A DNA stretch of 20,211 nt from SIG575 sp045595725 (GTDB lineage: Bacteria > Bacillota > Clostridia > Oscillospirales > Acutalibacteraceae). The notes under the pieces are model-generated. The model did no database searches. It was not told where the DNA came from and saw nothing but the letters and a program-made list of their open reading frames with translations. The stretch spans positions 1-20,211 of the forward strand of contig JAZOAY010000042.1 in NCBI GenBank assembly GCA_045595725.1, in the 5' to 3' direction. Below, one piece after another: positions 1 through 8,890 of this stretch. The stretch's first letter is position 1. Every line of letters begins with the position of its first letter. The position numbers and the translations under genes are program-made.

Positions 1-1471
1 TACAAATCAGTCCGCTGCATCCTTCATTAATAACTCTTTCAAGAGTTTCACGAAGCTTCAGTCTTGCATCTCCCGGCATTCTGTAAAGCTTGTTGTGAAG
101 CCCTTCATTTACAAGCTCATGTAAAGAAGTACCGAAAATGTTGGATTCCCAAATCATAGCAGGGTTTTCTTCAAATTCCTTGAGAAGATATTTAATCAGT
201 TCTTCGGACTGTGATTCGGAGCCTACAATCGGTGCAACTTCTGTTTGAATGTCGGCTTTCATAATGTGAAGCGACGGTGCACTTGCGCGAAGTCTTACTC
301 CGTATCTTCCGCCCTGTTTCATGATTTCAGGTTCTTCAAGGGTAAGTTCATCAAGTGTAGGTGTGACAATTCCGTAGCCGGTTGCTTCAACTTCATCGAG
401 TGCATCCTTGATTGTCATATACTTTTTCTTTATTTCTGTCAACTCAACAATAGTTTTCATCAGGTCACTTTCGTTTTCAATTTCAATACCTGTTTTTTCT
501 CCCAGAACTTTGAAGAAAAGGTCACCTTTCATATAAGGTCTTACAACGCCGCTACCTTCGGAAAGGTTGACGGAAGTAACTTTTGATGAGTCAATATGTT
601 CGTTGTCTGTGATTTTTTCTGCAACGCGGAAGATATCACGGACACATTTCATGTCTTTCGATACGTTTTTAATATGGTCAAAAACAGAACGTCTGACGGG
701 ATGTTCTTTTGAAAGAGTGTTCAACCATTGAGGCAGGTCGAAAGAAACTTCTTTAATGGGGAAACTGAAAAGTACCTGTTCGAGAATTTCTCTTATTTCG
801 TCTTCTGTCAGCTTCATGCAGTTGACAGGCAAAACAGAAACACCGTATTTCAGGGACAATTCTTCTGAGAGACGTTTTGCTTTTTCGCTCTGCGGATTTT
901 TACAGTTGAGGAGAACAACAAAAGGTTTCTCGATTTCTTTCAGTTCAGAAATAACCCTTTCTTCACAGCCCTCGTATTCTTCACGGGGAATATCGCTTAT
1001 AGAGCCGTCGGTTGTAACAACAAGACCGATTGTGGAATGTTCGGAAATAACTTTCTGAGTTCCTATTTCCGCTGCTAAATTAAAGGGAATTTCTTTTTCA
1101 AACCAGGGCGTTTTTACCATTCTCGGCTGGTCGTTTTCAATGTAACCGAGAGATGAGGGTACTATGTAGCCAACGCAGTCAATCATTCTTACTTTAAGGT
1201 GTGCGGTATTGCCCACAGTTATATGAACAGCATCCTCAGGAATGAATTTAGGTTCGGTAGTCATTATTGTTCTGCCCGAAGAACTCTGAGGAAGTTCGTC
1301 GGTTGCACGTCTGCGGAGATTTTCCTCTTTGATATTAGGAATAACAAGTGTATCCATGAATTTTTTGATAAAGGTTGATTTACCTGTTCTCACAGGACCT
1401 ACAACTCCGATGTAAATGTCACCGCCTGTGCGTGCAGAAATATCTTCATATATATTTGTTGATGTGTCCAT
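1..1471 (-). CDS. spoIVA: Stage IV sporulation protein A (partial, lacks only the last few codons)
   Basis: This is SpoIVA, the ATPase that polymerises on the outer forespore membrane and forms the basement layer of the spore coat. The visible 490 residues begin with a disordered stretch (MDTSTNIYEDISARTGGD), then a Walker A loop GPVRTGKST at about residues 25-33, with the ATP-binding lysine at 31. The rest follows the family through the C-terminal tail, which reads INEGCSGLIC at the window edge. The Bacillus subtilis protein is about 492 residues and ends in a very similar way, so only about three residues and the stop are missing. The ATG at 1471 is preceded by a strong Shine-Dalgarno GGAGG (minus strand, 1480-1484). 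In the known system it is made in the mother cell under sigma-E and works with SpoVM and SpoVID. It shows that the source organism belongs to a spore-forming lineage. Confidence 0.97.
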   Translation of the reverse strand, partial: MDTSTNIYEDISARTGGDIYIGVVGPVRTGKSTFIKKFMDTLVIPNIKEENLRRRATDELPQSSSGRTIMTTEPKFIPEDAVHITVGNTAHLKVRMIDCVGYIVPSSLGYIENDQPRMVKTPWFEKEIPFNLAAEIGTQKVISEHSTIGLVVTTDGSISDIPREEYEGCEERVISELKEIEKPFVVLLNCKNPQSEKAKRLSEELSLKYGVSVLPVNCMKLTEDEIREILEQVLFSFPIKEVSFDLPQWLNTLSKEHPVRRSVFDHIKNVSKDMKCVRDIFRVAEKITDNEHIDSSKVTSVNLSEGSGVVRPYMKGDLFFKVLGEKTGIEIENESDLMKTIVELTEIKKKYMTIKDALDEVEATGYGIVTPTLDELTLEEPEIMKQGGRYGVRLRASAPSLHIMKADIQTEVAPIVGSESQSEELIKYLLKEFEENPAMIWESNIFGTSLHELVNEGLHNKLYRMPGDARLKLRETLERVINEGCSGLIC

Positions 1472-1520
1472 GTTTTGGTCCTCCGTATCTTTTTTAGTTA
1501 ATAATATGAGATGTCCCTGC

Positions 1521-1553
1521 TGATTATGACAACTTCACAAAAGTGATATTTTC
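1521..1553 (-). promoter_or_regulatory. Possible sigma-E-type promoter of spoIVA
   Basis: On the minus strand upstream of spoIVA there is an AAATATC-like -35 (around 1545-1552) and a CATAATCA -10 (1521-1528), about 16 bases apart. The B. subtilis sigma-E pattern is roughly an ATATT-type -35 and CATACAnT -10, and B. subtilis spoIVA is a sigma-E gene. The match is partial and I place it mainly because a sporulation promoter is expected here. Confidence 0.33.
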
Positions 1554-1556
1554 TGT

Positions 1557-1584
1557 TTGACAAAAAACTCCTGTGTGTTATAAT
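1557..1584 (+). promoter_or_regulatory. Sigma-A promoter of the histidine phosphatase gene
   Basis: A perfect TTGACA (1557-1562) and a perfect TATAAT (1579-1584) are separated by 16 bases, with an extended -10 TG at 1576-1577. Transcription should begin near 1590. This places the -10 box over an in-frame GTG-like upstream start at 1573 and supports ATG 1612 as the true translation start. Confidence 0.85.
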
Positions 1585-1611
1585 TACAGTATATTGCAAA
1601 GGGGTGGTATT

Positions 1612-2940
1612 ATGGAAAATATTAAACCTGTAATCGAACTAGAACTTTATCTTGTGCGTCACGGACAGAGCAAGGGAAATGTAGGCTTCGGTGATGAAAA
1701 AGCGGATTTTACTGAAATCAATGATCCAAGGCTTACTCCTCTGGGTATTATGCAGGCAAAAAAAGCAGGTAAATATCTTGAAAACGTGGAGTTTGATGCT
1801 TGTTACTCAAGTCCGTTGGTTAGAACGGTTATAACAGCAAATGAAATAATGTCTTTTCAGAAACAAAAGAAGCCGTTGAATGTTCTTCCTCTCGTGACAG
1901 AAGTTGCTGTTGAAGAAGTTTACAAAGGCAGAACAATAGAAGAATTGAGAGATTTCTGTGATACTGCAGTTGTAGCAGAAAGTTTTTGCGAAGAAGACGG
2001 TCTTCTTTTCTATAATCCACGCGAAAATGAAAAGCCTATTTTTGAAAGAGCAGAAAAAGCTGTTTCTTACCTTCGTTCACGCTACAATAAAGGTGAGAAG
2101 GTTCTTGTTGCAGGCCATGCTGCATTTGGTACAGTTATGATTTTCCATATTATGGGATATACAGCATCACCTGTTTTTGATATTGAAATTTCAAATACAG
2201 GTATCACTCACGTAATTTTTTACAAGAAAGGTACAAACAGATTCGGTGATATCGTTTTTGACAGTATCAATGATACAAAGCATTTCTGTATTCCTGATGA
2301 AGACGTAACAGATATCTCTGTTTCCAAAATAATAAAAAACAATCCTGAAAACCTTGATGAAATTGTAAAAGATTTTGTTGACGGAATGAAAAATGCTCAG
2401 TCTGAAAAAAGTGAAAACGGAATTGATATCAGGCTTGAAATGACAGAAAAAACTGATGAAATTATTCATGCAATTCCCGTTGAAAAATGGCAGAAACTGA
2501 GAAGTCTTGTAACAGGAGCACAGAATACAGGGATGAAACTTTTGGGTGACTGTTCAACAGATAAAGCTTTCAGAGAAAATCATAAGATTTGTTTCGCTGA
2601 AAATGAAAGGAAATACAAAGGCTATCCTGTTTTTGACCTTGGAAAACTTTACGAAAATCTTATTGCAACCTCAGAAACGGACAGAAGTGTTATCATGAAA
2701 AAGTCAGGTTTTACTCTGGAAACAGCAGAAAGATTCTGGAGAAAATTCATCCTTACATATTTTAAAGGTGAAGAAGAAGCCCTCATTATGAGAGCTGATG
2801 ACAGAGCAAGACTATTGGCATATCTTAATATTTTTCACGCTCTTGTTAAAAATGAAAACAGCGACAAAACTCAGTTTAAATACTATAAAGAAAAACTCAT
2901 TGAATATATCACACGTTGCGGTTCACTTGATTTTGAGTAA
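1612..2940 (+). CDS. Histidine phosphatase family protein with kinase-C-lobe-like extension
   Basis: Residues about 11-220 form a phosphoglycerate-mutase-like histidine phosphatase. The motif LYLVRHGQS holds the phospho-accepting His17 and Arg16, SSPLVRT holds Arg71, and VAGHAAFG holds the second catalytic His169. The substrate cannot be read from sequence. Residues about 270-442 are an extra domain. Its part from GMKLLGD (308-313) through KGYPVFDL (336-343) to TLETAERFWRKFI (368-380) resembles the C-terminal half of aminoglycoside-phosphotransferase-like kinases, where an HGDxHxxN loop is followed by a GHPxFDL segment. The catalytic Asn and the metal-binding Asp are not in place, so it would be inactive as a kinase. 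The start is ATG 1612 behind AAAGGGGTGG, because the longer frame would begin inside the -10 box. The gene is monocistronic, with its own promoter and terminator. The phosphatase call is firm; the kinase relationship is my inference. Confidence 0.85.
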   Translation: MENIKPVIELELYLVRHGQSKGNVGFGDEKADFTEINDPRLTPLGIMQAKKAGKYLENVEFDACYSSPLVRTVITANEIMSFQKQKKPLNVLPLVTEVAVEEVYKGRTIEELRDFCDTAVVAESFCEEDGLLFYNPRENEKPIFERAEKAVSYLRSRYNKGEKVLVAGHAAFGTVMIFHIMGYTASPVFDIEISNTGITHVIFYKKGTNRFGDIVFDSINDTKHFCIPDEDVTDISVSKIIKNNPENLDEIVKDFVDGMKNAQSEKSENGIDIRLEMTEKTDEIIHAIPVEKWQKLRSLVTGAQNTGMKLLGDCSTDKAFRENHKICFAENERKYKGYPVFDLGKLYENLIATSETDRSVIMKKSGFTLETAERFWRKFILTYFKGEEEALIMRADDRARLLAYLNIFHALVKNENSDKTQFKYYKEKLIEYITRCGSLDFE

Positions 2941-2951
2941 TATATATATAG

Positions 2952-2978
2952 GCTGTCTCTTCTGAGAGACAGCTTTTT
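2952..2978 (+). terminator. Rho-independent terminator after the histidine phosphatase gene
   Basis: A perfect 9-bp stem GCTGTCTCT / AGAGACAGC with a TCTG loop is followed at once by TTTTT. It lies 12 bases past the stop codon. Confidence 0.92.
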
Positions 2979-3007
2979 ACATTTCATCAAAAAATTAAAC
3001 ATTTATC

Positions 3008-3036
3008 TTGTTATTTTTATTGATATGTGCTAAAAT
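3008..3036 (+). promoter_or_regulatory. Sigma-A promoter of the transporter / beta-galactosidase operon
   Basis: TTGTTA (3008-3013) and TAAAAT (3031-3036) are 17 bases apart, with an extended -10 TGc at 3028-3030. The start site would be near 3043, about 30 bases before the ATG. No clear sugar-regulator or catabolite (cre) operator is visible beside it. Confidence 0.75.
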
Positions 3037-3073
3037 GACAATATATAAGTAAATGAAGGAGGTCGGTACATAA

Positions 3074-4840
3074 ATGAGTGAAAAAACAGATAAACTCATC
3101 GGCAAAGTGAAAGACTTTGCTACCGAAATCAAAACTCATTGGGACACCCCCGCAGAGGGCAAATATGTTCCTTACAAAGAGTATAAGGACATAGTTTTTG
3201 CTGTGGGCAGTAACTATGCAGGTTCAAAAACATTGGAGTATATCTCCTTTGCATCTGCATGTTATCTTATTATGCACCACTATAAACTGCCATATCTTAC
3301 ATTCTCTGTTATCAACATCATCAACATGCCTTTGAATTACATTTCGGCACTTATCTGGTGGTTTGTATGCGATAACTTAGGTTTCCTTCCAAAAAAGACG
3401 GAGAAGAAACTTTACGGCGTTTATATGGGTATGATTATTTTCGGACTTACGTTTATTCTCATGCCGTGGGCAAGACTTCTTGACCCGTCAATTCCTTTTG
3501 TTACATACCTGAACGGGCTGGAAGGTATGACTGCCGCCTCCTGCTTCAAAGTTTTCGGCACCCATTTTCTGTATACAGGTTGGGTGGGTGCAAGAAATAT
3601 TTTCTGGCGAAAGAAACTTCTTCCAAAATACGGCAGATATAAATATTCACTTTACTGTGATGCTATTCCCAAATGCATTATGGTAATTCTTATCGGTTGG
3701 CTTCCTGTTTATAATATTCCTGATGTTGCGACAAGAGTATGGGTTGCAAACCTTATGTTTGCATGCTTCAATGTTTTTGGTTTTGCCAATAATCTTGAAA
3801 TATGTACAAAGAGCATCAGCCCCAATCTTCAGGAAAGAATTCTCGTCAGAAGTTATCCTATCAAAATCTCACACATTTTCAACTCAATTCTTGCAATTAT
3901 TCTTCCTGTTATTATCGGTATGCTCCGCTATGAATGGGCAGATATCAACGTTTACAGATATGTAATTCCTGTTACATTTGTCACTGCAGTTTGCTTTACA
4001 ATGGCATTTGCAGGTAAAGTTAAGGAAAGAATTCCTCAGCCTCCTATTGAAAAGAAAGTTCAGATTAAATTCTGGGACGGCATGTTCGGCGTGCTGAAAA
4101 ATAAGTATTTGCTTATTAACACAATCGTAGGTCTTATTGACGCTCTCGGTAACGGTATGCTTCCGTTTGTTACAATTCTTTACCTGTATACATTCCGTTT
4201 GAGCGGTCTGCCCTACAGCCTTATTGTGGCACTTATCTCCTTTGCGGGAACTCCGCCTGATTTGTTGTCACCATATTTTCTTAAGAGATTTTCTTACAAG
4301 CAGATAATGATTTTCTATCAGTTAAGCCGTGCTATCGGTAATGCCGCAATAGTTTGTGCTATCTGGTTCTGCGGAGAAAATCTTGTTCTTTGCGGTACGA
4401 TTTGTATTGTTGTTCTTTTCTTCATGGAAATGACAAAGACAGTTCCCACAACCGCAGGTCATGATATGAACGTGCGTATTGCTGACTATCAGATGTACTT
4501 GTCAGGTGAACGTCTTGAAAGCTTTGCAAGTGTTTACGGTTGGTTTGTAGACCCCATAAAGAATTTTATAGGTCTTCTTATTCCTTTGTTCCTTCTTGCA
4601 TACGGTTTCAACAGTAACTGGGAAGTCCTCTTTATTGATGCATCAAGAAGAAACATTATTGCCATTCCCCTGATTGTTGATATTATCGGCTTTGTACTTA
4701 TGACAATTCCCTATATTTTCTGGGACTATGATTCAAAGAAACAGAACATGGTTATGGAAGTTCTTAAACGTCGTGCAGAAGTAACCGAAAAGAAAGCACA
4801 GGAAGAGGGTATTACAACCTCCGGCGGATATAAAGGTTAA
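3074..4840 (+). CDS. MFS transporter, GPH (melibiose-carrier)-like, probable sugar symporter
   Basis: A 588-residue polytopic membrane protein with about 12 hydrophobic segments (for example about 55-69, 75-98, 115-131, 200-213, 225-240, 268-284, 296-314, 345-372, 380-392, 420-450, 495-512 and 528-550). The stretch IADYQMYLSGERLESF (469-484) resembles the conserved DYxxxxTGxR motif of glycoside-pentoside-hexuronide:cation symporters, late in the second half. At 588 residues it is longer than most GPH proteins (about 450-500), partly through long N- and C-terminal cytoplasmic tails. The start is ATG 3074 behind AGGAGG (3057-3062). The LRR gene begins 15 bases after its stop and the GH42 beta-galactosidase follows, so galactoside uptake is the likely role. 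The substrate is inferred from context only. Confidence 0.8.
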   Translation: MSEKTDKLIGKVKDFATEIKTHWDTPAEGKYVPYKEYKDIVFAVGSNYAGSKTLEYISFASACYLIMHHYKLPYLTFSVINIINMPLNYISALIWWFVCDNLGFLPKKTEKKLYGVYMGMIIFGLTFILMPWARLLDPSIPFVTYLNGLEGMTAASCFKVFGTHFLYTGWVGARNIFWRKKLLPKYGRYKYSLYCDAIPKCIMVILIGWLPVYNIPDVATRVWVANLMFACFNVFGFANNLEICTKSISPNLQERILVRSYPIKISHIFNSILAIILPVIIGMLRYEWADINVYRYVIPVTFVTAVCFTMAFAGKVKERIPQPPIEKKVQIKFWDGMFGVLKNKYLLINTIVGLIDALGNGMLPFVTILYLYTFRLSGLPYSLIVALISFAGTPPDLLSPYFLKRFSYKQIMIFYQLSRAIGNAAIVCAIWFCGENLVLCGTICIVVLFFMEMTKTVPTTAGHDMNVRIADYQMYLSGERLESFASVYGWFVDPIKNFIGLLIPLFLLAYGFNSNWEVLFIDASRRNIIAIPLIVDIIGFVLMTIPYIFWDYDSKKQNMVMEVLKRRAEVTEKKAQEEGITTSGGYKG

Positions 4841-4855
4841 GGAGGGGTGAGAGAA

Positions 4856-6082
4856 ATGAAAAAAGATAAAAAAGTAAAGAATCAGGTTGAGGAGCCTATT
4901 GTTCTCGATATCCCGGAAGATGAAATCTGGACTTATCAGATTGAAGGTCTTGCTGCCCCCCACATTAACAAGCCTTATAAATACTATACACTGAAGAAAA
5001 TCATCTTTGCAGTTACAATTATAATTGCAGTTTCACTTTCAGTTTATTTCAGTATCAGAACTGTTCAAAAAGAAACTTTTGAATATGAAGATGCATCACA
5101 TGGTACATACCAACTTTCAAAATTCAGTAACACAGGTTATATTACAGAACTTGATCTGGATTACGTGACAGAAGTTGTTTATGACAAAGAAGATAAAAAC
5201 ACTGAAACAAACTTTAAACTCGTTAAGGATGAAACAAAGAAAATCACAGAAATCAGGGAATATGCTCTTAACTGTGACGGTGTGGTAAGAGTTATAAACA
5301 TTGGTAAAGATGTGAAGAAAATTGACGGCAAATCTTTCTATTCCTGTTGGGCACTTGAAAGAATTGAAGTTGATGAGGAAAATCCATATTACTGTGATAT
5401 TGACGGTGTTCTTTACAACAAGGATAAAACGGTTCTTATCAATTATCCCTGTAATCACGATAACTATCTCCGTGAAAAATACGGTTATGAGGCAGAGCCT
5501 TACAGAGAAGAGGCAGACGAAAAGTATGTAAAAGACATACAGACTTATGTTGTTCCCTCAACTGTAAAAGAACTTGGCGAACTTTGTTTCAGTTATGTAA
5601 ATCTCCGTAATATTTATCTTCCGGAAGGACTTGAAACCATCGGTTCACTTGCCGTTTTCAAACTCCATGAACCGAAAGACCAATACAGTAATATTGCTTC
5701 TCTTGACAATATTTACTCTTACAAAACGGATAAAACTATTGACAGCACAGTTTTTGAATCTGAAGAAAAGCTGGGTGAAGTTTATTTTTCACTTCCCGAA
5801 GGTCTTAAAGTTATTGACTCTGATGCTTTCAGTTATAATCAGGCATTGACTTATATGTATATTCCCGACAGCGTGACTTTTATCGGTCACCATGCTTTCT
5901 GGGACACAGTTTATAAAGAAGGCAAAGAACTGAAAGCGGTTACGGAAATCAATGTCGCACTTTCAGAAGAAGAATTTGAAGAAAAGGTTGAACAGGGTGA
6001 CCAATGGAAACCTCAGTATGACTACCTTCTTTTCAAAAAGAGCATTGATACAGTTTATTCAGCAGAAAGAGAAACAAAATAG
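4856..6082 (+). CDS. Membrane-anchored BspA-type leucine-rich repeat protein
   Basis: A 408-residue protein with a charged N-terminal cytoplasmic tail (1-48), one membrane segment (about 49-66) and a large outside region. The outside region carries LRR_5/BspA-type repeats, seen as VRVINIGKDVKKIDGKSF, LRNIYLPEGLETIGSLAVF, YFSLPEGLKVIDSDAF and YMYIPDSVTFIGHHAFW. The lysine-rich tail followed by the hydrophobic helix predicts an N-in, C-out anchor rather than a cleaved signal. A GTG at 4847 could extend the frame by three codons, but it lies in the Shine-Dalgarno GGAGGGG (4841-4847), so ATG 4856 is chosen. It sits directly behind the transporter gene, and the two are almost certainly transcribed together. 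Such repeats usually bind proteins or glycans. A role as a surface partner of the transporter is conjecture. Confidence 0.85.
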   Translation: MKKDKKVKNQVEEPIVLDIPEDEIWTYQIEGLAAPHINKPYKYYTLKKIIFAVTIIIAVSLSVYFSIRTVQKETFEYEDASHGTYQLSKFSNTGYITELDLDYVTEVVYDKEDKNTETNFKLVKDETKKITEIREYALNCDGVVRVINIGKDVKKIDGKSFYSCWALERIEVDEENPYYCDIDGVLYNKDKTVLINYPCNHDNYLREKYGYEAEPYREEADEKYVKDIQTYVVPSTVKELGELCFSYVNLRNIYLPEGLETIGSLAVFKLHEPKDQYSNIASLDNIYSYKTDKTIDSTVFESEEKLGEVYFSLPEGLKVIDSDAFSYNQALTYMYIPDSVTFIGHHAFWDTVYKEGKELKAVTEINVALSEEEFEEKVEQGDQWKPQYDYLLFKKSIDTVYSAERETK

Positions 6083-6088
6083 TATGAA

Positions 6089-6124
6089 AAAATCAGGCTC
6101 TCTTTCCAAGAGAGCCTGATTTTC
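6089..6124 (+). terminator. Intercistronic hairpin, probable partial terminator before the beta-galactosidase gene
   Basis: A perfect 16-bp stem (6089-6104 / 6108-6123) with a 3-base TCC loop lies 7 bases after the LRR gene stop and ends just before the Shine-Dalgarno AAAGGAG (6125-6131) of the GH42 gene. The T tract is only four bases and is part of the stem. No promoter is visible between it and the GH42 start, so some read-through, or a promoter inside the upstream gene, is needed. It could also act as an mRNA stability or processing element. Confidence 0.7.
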
Positions 6125-6137
6125 AAAGGAGAAAATT

Positions 6138-8129
6138 ATGGAAAAGAAATTTTTTGATTATATTATACACGGCGGTGACTATAATCCCGACCAATGGATA
6201 AAAACACCTGAAATATGGGATGAAGACATGCGTCTGATGAAACTTGCCCATGTCAACAGTGCAACTGTAGGTATTTTCTCGTGGGCAATGCTTGAACCTG
6301 AAGAAGGAGTTTATAACTTTGATTGGCTTGATAAAATTCTTGACAAGCTCTATGAAAACGGAATTGATGTAATTCTTGCTACACCGTCAGGGGCAAGACC
6401 TGCATGGCTTGCACAGAAGTATCCTGAAGTTTTACGTGTGGAAGAAAACGGAATCAGAAACGAATACGGAGTAAGACACAACCATTGTCTTACATCTCCC
6501 GTCTACAGAGAGAAAGTAAGAAACATCAATCGCAAACTTGCAGAAAGATACAAGGACCACCCGGCAGTAAAAATGTGGCATATTTCAAACGAATACAGCG
6601 GAGAATGTCATTGCGAACTCTGTCAGGAAGCATTCAGAGAATGGCTTAAAAAATATTATCATGACAGTCTTGATGAACTTAATTTTAAATGGTGGAACGG
6701 CTTCTGGAGTCACACAATAACAGATTGGTCACAGATTAATTCTCCTAAATACAGAGGCGAAAACCATATTTCTGCAATGAAGATATGCTGGGACAGATTT
6801 GTTTCTGAAAGTCACATTTCTTTCTATGAAAATGAAATTGCACCGCTTCGCGAAATTACACCAAACATTCCCGTTACAACAAATCTTATGAGAATGCGTG
6901 ACGGAATAAATTATCAGGAACTTGCAAAGAAAATGGACCTTGTTTCATGGGATAATTACCCTCATTGGGATAAAGGTGAAAACATAGAACAAGCGTTGGA
7001 AACTGCTTTTTATCACGATATGTTTCGTTCAATGAAGAATGGTCAGCCTTTCTTTATGATGGAAAGCACCCCTTCACAGGTTAACTGGCATGACGTAAAC
7101 AAATTGCCGAAACCCGGTATGCAGGAACTTTCATCAATTCAGGCGGTTGCTCACGGTGCAGACAGCGTGCAGTATTTCCAATGGAGAAAAAGCCGTGGCG
7201 GTCATGAGAAATATCACGGTGCTGTAGTTGACCATTGCGGACACGAAAACACAAGAGTTTTCAGAGATATTACACGTCTTGGTGAAAGACTCGAAAAATT
7301 AAGTGATGTTGTAGGTAAATATTCGGACAGCCGTGTGGCAGTAGTTTTTGATTGGGAAAACACATGGGCAACAAAGTATTTCCATGGTTTTAACAATGTA
7401 AATAAAGACTATAGAGCAGAGTGTATAAAGTGGTATGCTCCGTTCTGGAAAAAAGGTATATCGGCAGACATTATTTCTCAGGATGACGATTTTTCAAAGT
7501 ATGATCTGATTATTGCACCTTTCCTCTACATGCTCAAGGATGGTACAGACAAAAAAATTGAAGAATATGTTGAAAACGGTGGCAATTTTGTTGCAACATA
7601 TCTTACAGGTCTTGTTGACAAAGATGACCTTTGTTTCCTGGGAGGTTTCCCTGCAAATAATCTTAAAAAAGTTTTCGGTATCTGGAATGAAGAAACAGAT
7701 GCTCTGCCCGAAGGTATGAAAAACTCAGTTTCATACAACGGCAAAAATTATGATGTTGTGCATGTGTGTGATATTATCCATGCAAACGAGGCAGAGATTC
7801 TCGGTAAATATGAAAAAGATTTCTATGCTGATTACCCTGCAGTAACAGTAAATTCTTACGGCAAAGGTAAAGCATATTATGTTGCATTCAGAAATGACGA
7901 TGACTTTGCTGAAGATTTCATCAGTCAGTTTGATGTTGAACCTGACGCAGACATAAAACTTTCACCGGATGTTTATATGAGAAAAAGGGGAGACCTTGTT
8001 TTCGTAATGAATTTCTCGGATGAAGAAAGAACTGTTATTCTTGACAAAGAATACAACGATGTTATCACAGATAAAAAATTAAACGGTGAAGTAAAACTTC
8101 CTGTTTGCGGATATATTGTTCTTAAATAA
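6138..8129 (+). CDS. Beta-galactosidase, glycoside hydrolase family 42
   Basis: A GH42 retaining beta-galactosidase of 663 residues, the usual family size. It hydrolyses terminal beta-galactosides such as galacto-oligosaccharides, galactan fragments or lactose. The TIM barrel fills about residues 10-390. The acid/base is Glu152 in HISNEYSGEC and the nucleophile is Glu309 in FFMMESTPSQ. Four cysteines (117, 157, 159, 162) match the family zinc cluster that includes the CxCxxC loop. A trimerisation domain (about 395-600) and a small C-terminal beta domain follow. There is no signal peptide, so it acts in the cytoplasm, which fits an imported substrate. The start is ATG 6138 behind AAAGGAG. It follows the transporter and LRR genes and precedes an alpha/beta hydrolase gene by 9 bases. 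Confidence 0.95.
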   Translation: MEKKFFDYIIHGGDYNPDQWIKTPEIWDEDMRLMKLAHVNSATVGIFSWAMLEPEEGVYNFDWLDKILDKLYENGIDVILATPSGARPAWLAQKYPEVLRVEENGIRNEYGVRHNHCLTSPVYREKVRNINRKLAERYKDHPAVKMWHISNEYSGECHCELCQEAFREWLKKYYHDSLDELNFKWWNGFWSHTITDWSQINSPKYRGENHISAMKICWDRFVSESHISFYENEIAPLREITPNIPVTTNLMRMRDGINYQELAKKMDLVSWDNYPHWDKGENIEQALETAFYHDMFRSMKNGQPFFMMESTPSQVNWHDVNKLPKPGMQELSSIQAVAHGADSVQYFQWRKSRGGHEKYHGAVVDHCGHENTRVFRDITRLGERLEKLSDVVGKYSDSRVAVVFDWENTWATKYFHGFNNVNKDYRAECIKWYAPFWKKGISADIISQDDDFSKYDLIIAPFLYMLKDGTDKKIEEYVENGGNFVATYLTGLVDKDDLCFLGGFPANNLKKVFGIWNEETDALPEGMKNSVSYNGKNYDVVHVCDIIHANEAEILGKYEKDFYADYPAVTVNSYGKGKAYYVAFRNDDDFAEDFISQFDVEPDADIKLSPDVYMRKRGDLVFVMNFSDEERTVILDKEYNDVITDKKLNGEVKLPVCGYIVLK

Positions 8130-8138
8130 GGTGATTTT

Positions 8139-8888
8139 TTGAAATTTTTGGATGATAAGAAAAAGAGAAAAATATTTTTAAGTACAACAATTCCCGTAAT
8201 AATTGTGGCTGTTATGTTTACGGCATGTGCTGTGTATCTCGGGGATTATTATTCCTCAGAAGTTTCTGCTTTTGCAGACGTTTCTGTATCGGAAAGCATT
8301 TCAAGAGAAGTCCTTGATGACGGAACGATAGTTTACAAGCCTGAAAAAATAAAAGCCGGGTTTATTTTCTATCCCGGGGGTAAGGTTGAATACACAGCGT
8401 ACGAACCGCTTATGAAAGCATGTTCGGATAAAGGTATTATGTGTGTGCTGACACGCATGCCTTTCCACCTTGCGGTGTTTGACATAAATGCCGCAGAGGG
8501 CATACAGGAAAAATATCCTGAGGTTAAAAAGTGGTTTATTGGCGGTCATTCTCTCGGAGGCTCAATGGCGGCATCTTATCTTGAAAAGAACATTGACAAA
8601 TTTGAGGGACTTGTACTCCTTGGCTCATATTCAACTGCAGATTTATCAGAAACAGACCTGAAAGTTCTCTCTGTTTACGGTAGTGAAGACAAAGTTATGG
8701 ACCGTGAAAAATATGAAGAAAACAAAACAAATCTTCCCGAAGATTTTATGGAATTTGTAATCGAAGGCGGATGTCACGCATATTTCGGAATTTACGGTGA
8801 ACAGGCAGGCGACGGTGAAGCCACAATCACTCAGGTGGAGCAGATTGAGACTACTGCTGAAAAAATAACAAAAATGGCAGGTGACTGA
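8139..8888 (+). CDS. Membrane-anchored alpha/beta hydrolase
   Basis: A 249-residue alpha/beta hydrolase of the Abhydrolase_5 type (PF12695-like). A lysine-rich N-terminus and a hydrophobic segment (about 12-34) form a signal anchor, so the catalytic domain should be outside. The nucleophile elbow is GGHSLGG with Ser138, the acid is probably Asp184 in VYGSEDKV, and the base His213 is in EGGCHAYFG. The start is the unusual TTG at 8139, 4 bases after an AAGGTGA Shine-Dalgarno (8128-8134). A GTG at 8131 hits a stop at once, and the next in-frame Met would cut into the membrane segment. It lies 9 bases after the GH42 gene and 2 bases before the next gene, so all three are cotranscribed. The substrate is unknown. 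A carbohydrate esterase role would fit the operon but is not shown. Confidence 0.82.
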   Translation: MKFLDDKKKRKIFLSTTIPVIIVAVMFTACAVYLGDYYSSEVSAFADVSVSESISREVLDDGTIVYKPEKIKAGFIFYPGGKVEYTAYEPLMKACSDKGIMCVLTRMPFHLAVFDINAAEGIQEKYPEVKKWFIGGHSLGGSMAASYLEKNIDKFEGLVLLGSYSTADLSETDLKVLSVYGSEDKVMDREKYEENKTNLPEDFMEFVIEGGCHAYFGIYGEQAGDGEATITQVEQIETTAEKITKMAGD

Positions 8889-8890
8889 AA

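Noticed and set aside
245..1058. Plus-strand open frames inside spoIVA
   Set aside because: They are antisense shadows of a well-conserved coding frame and lack ribosome-binding sites or recognisable products.
1573..1611. Upstream in-frame extension of the histidine phosphatase gene
   Set aside because: It overlaps the -10 box of a near-perfect promoter and has no ribosome-binding site. ATG 1612 has a strong one.
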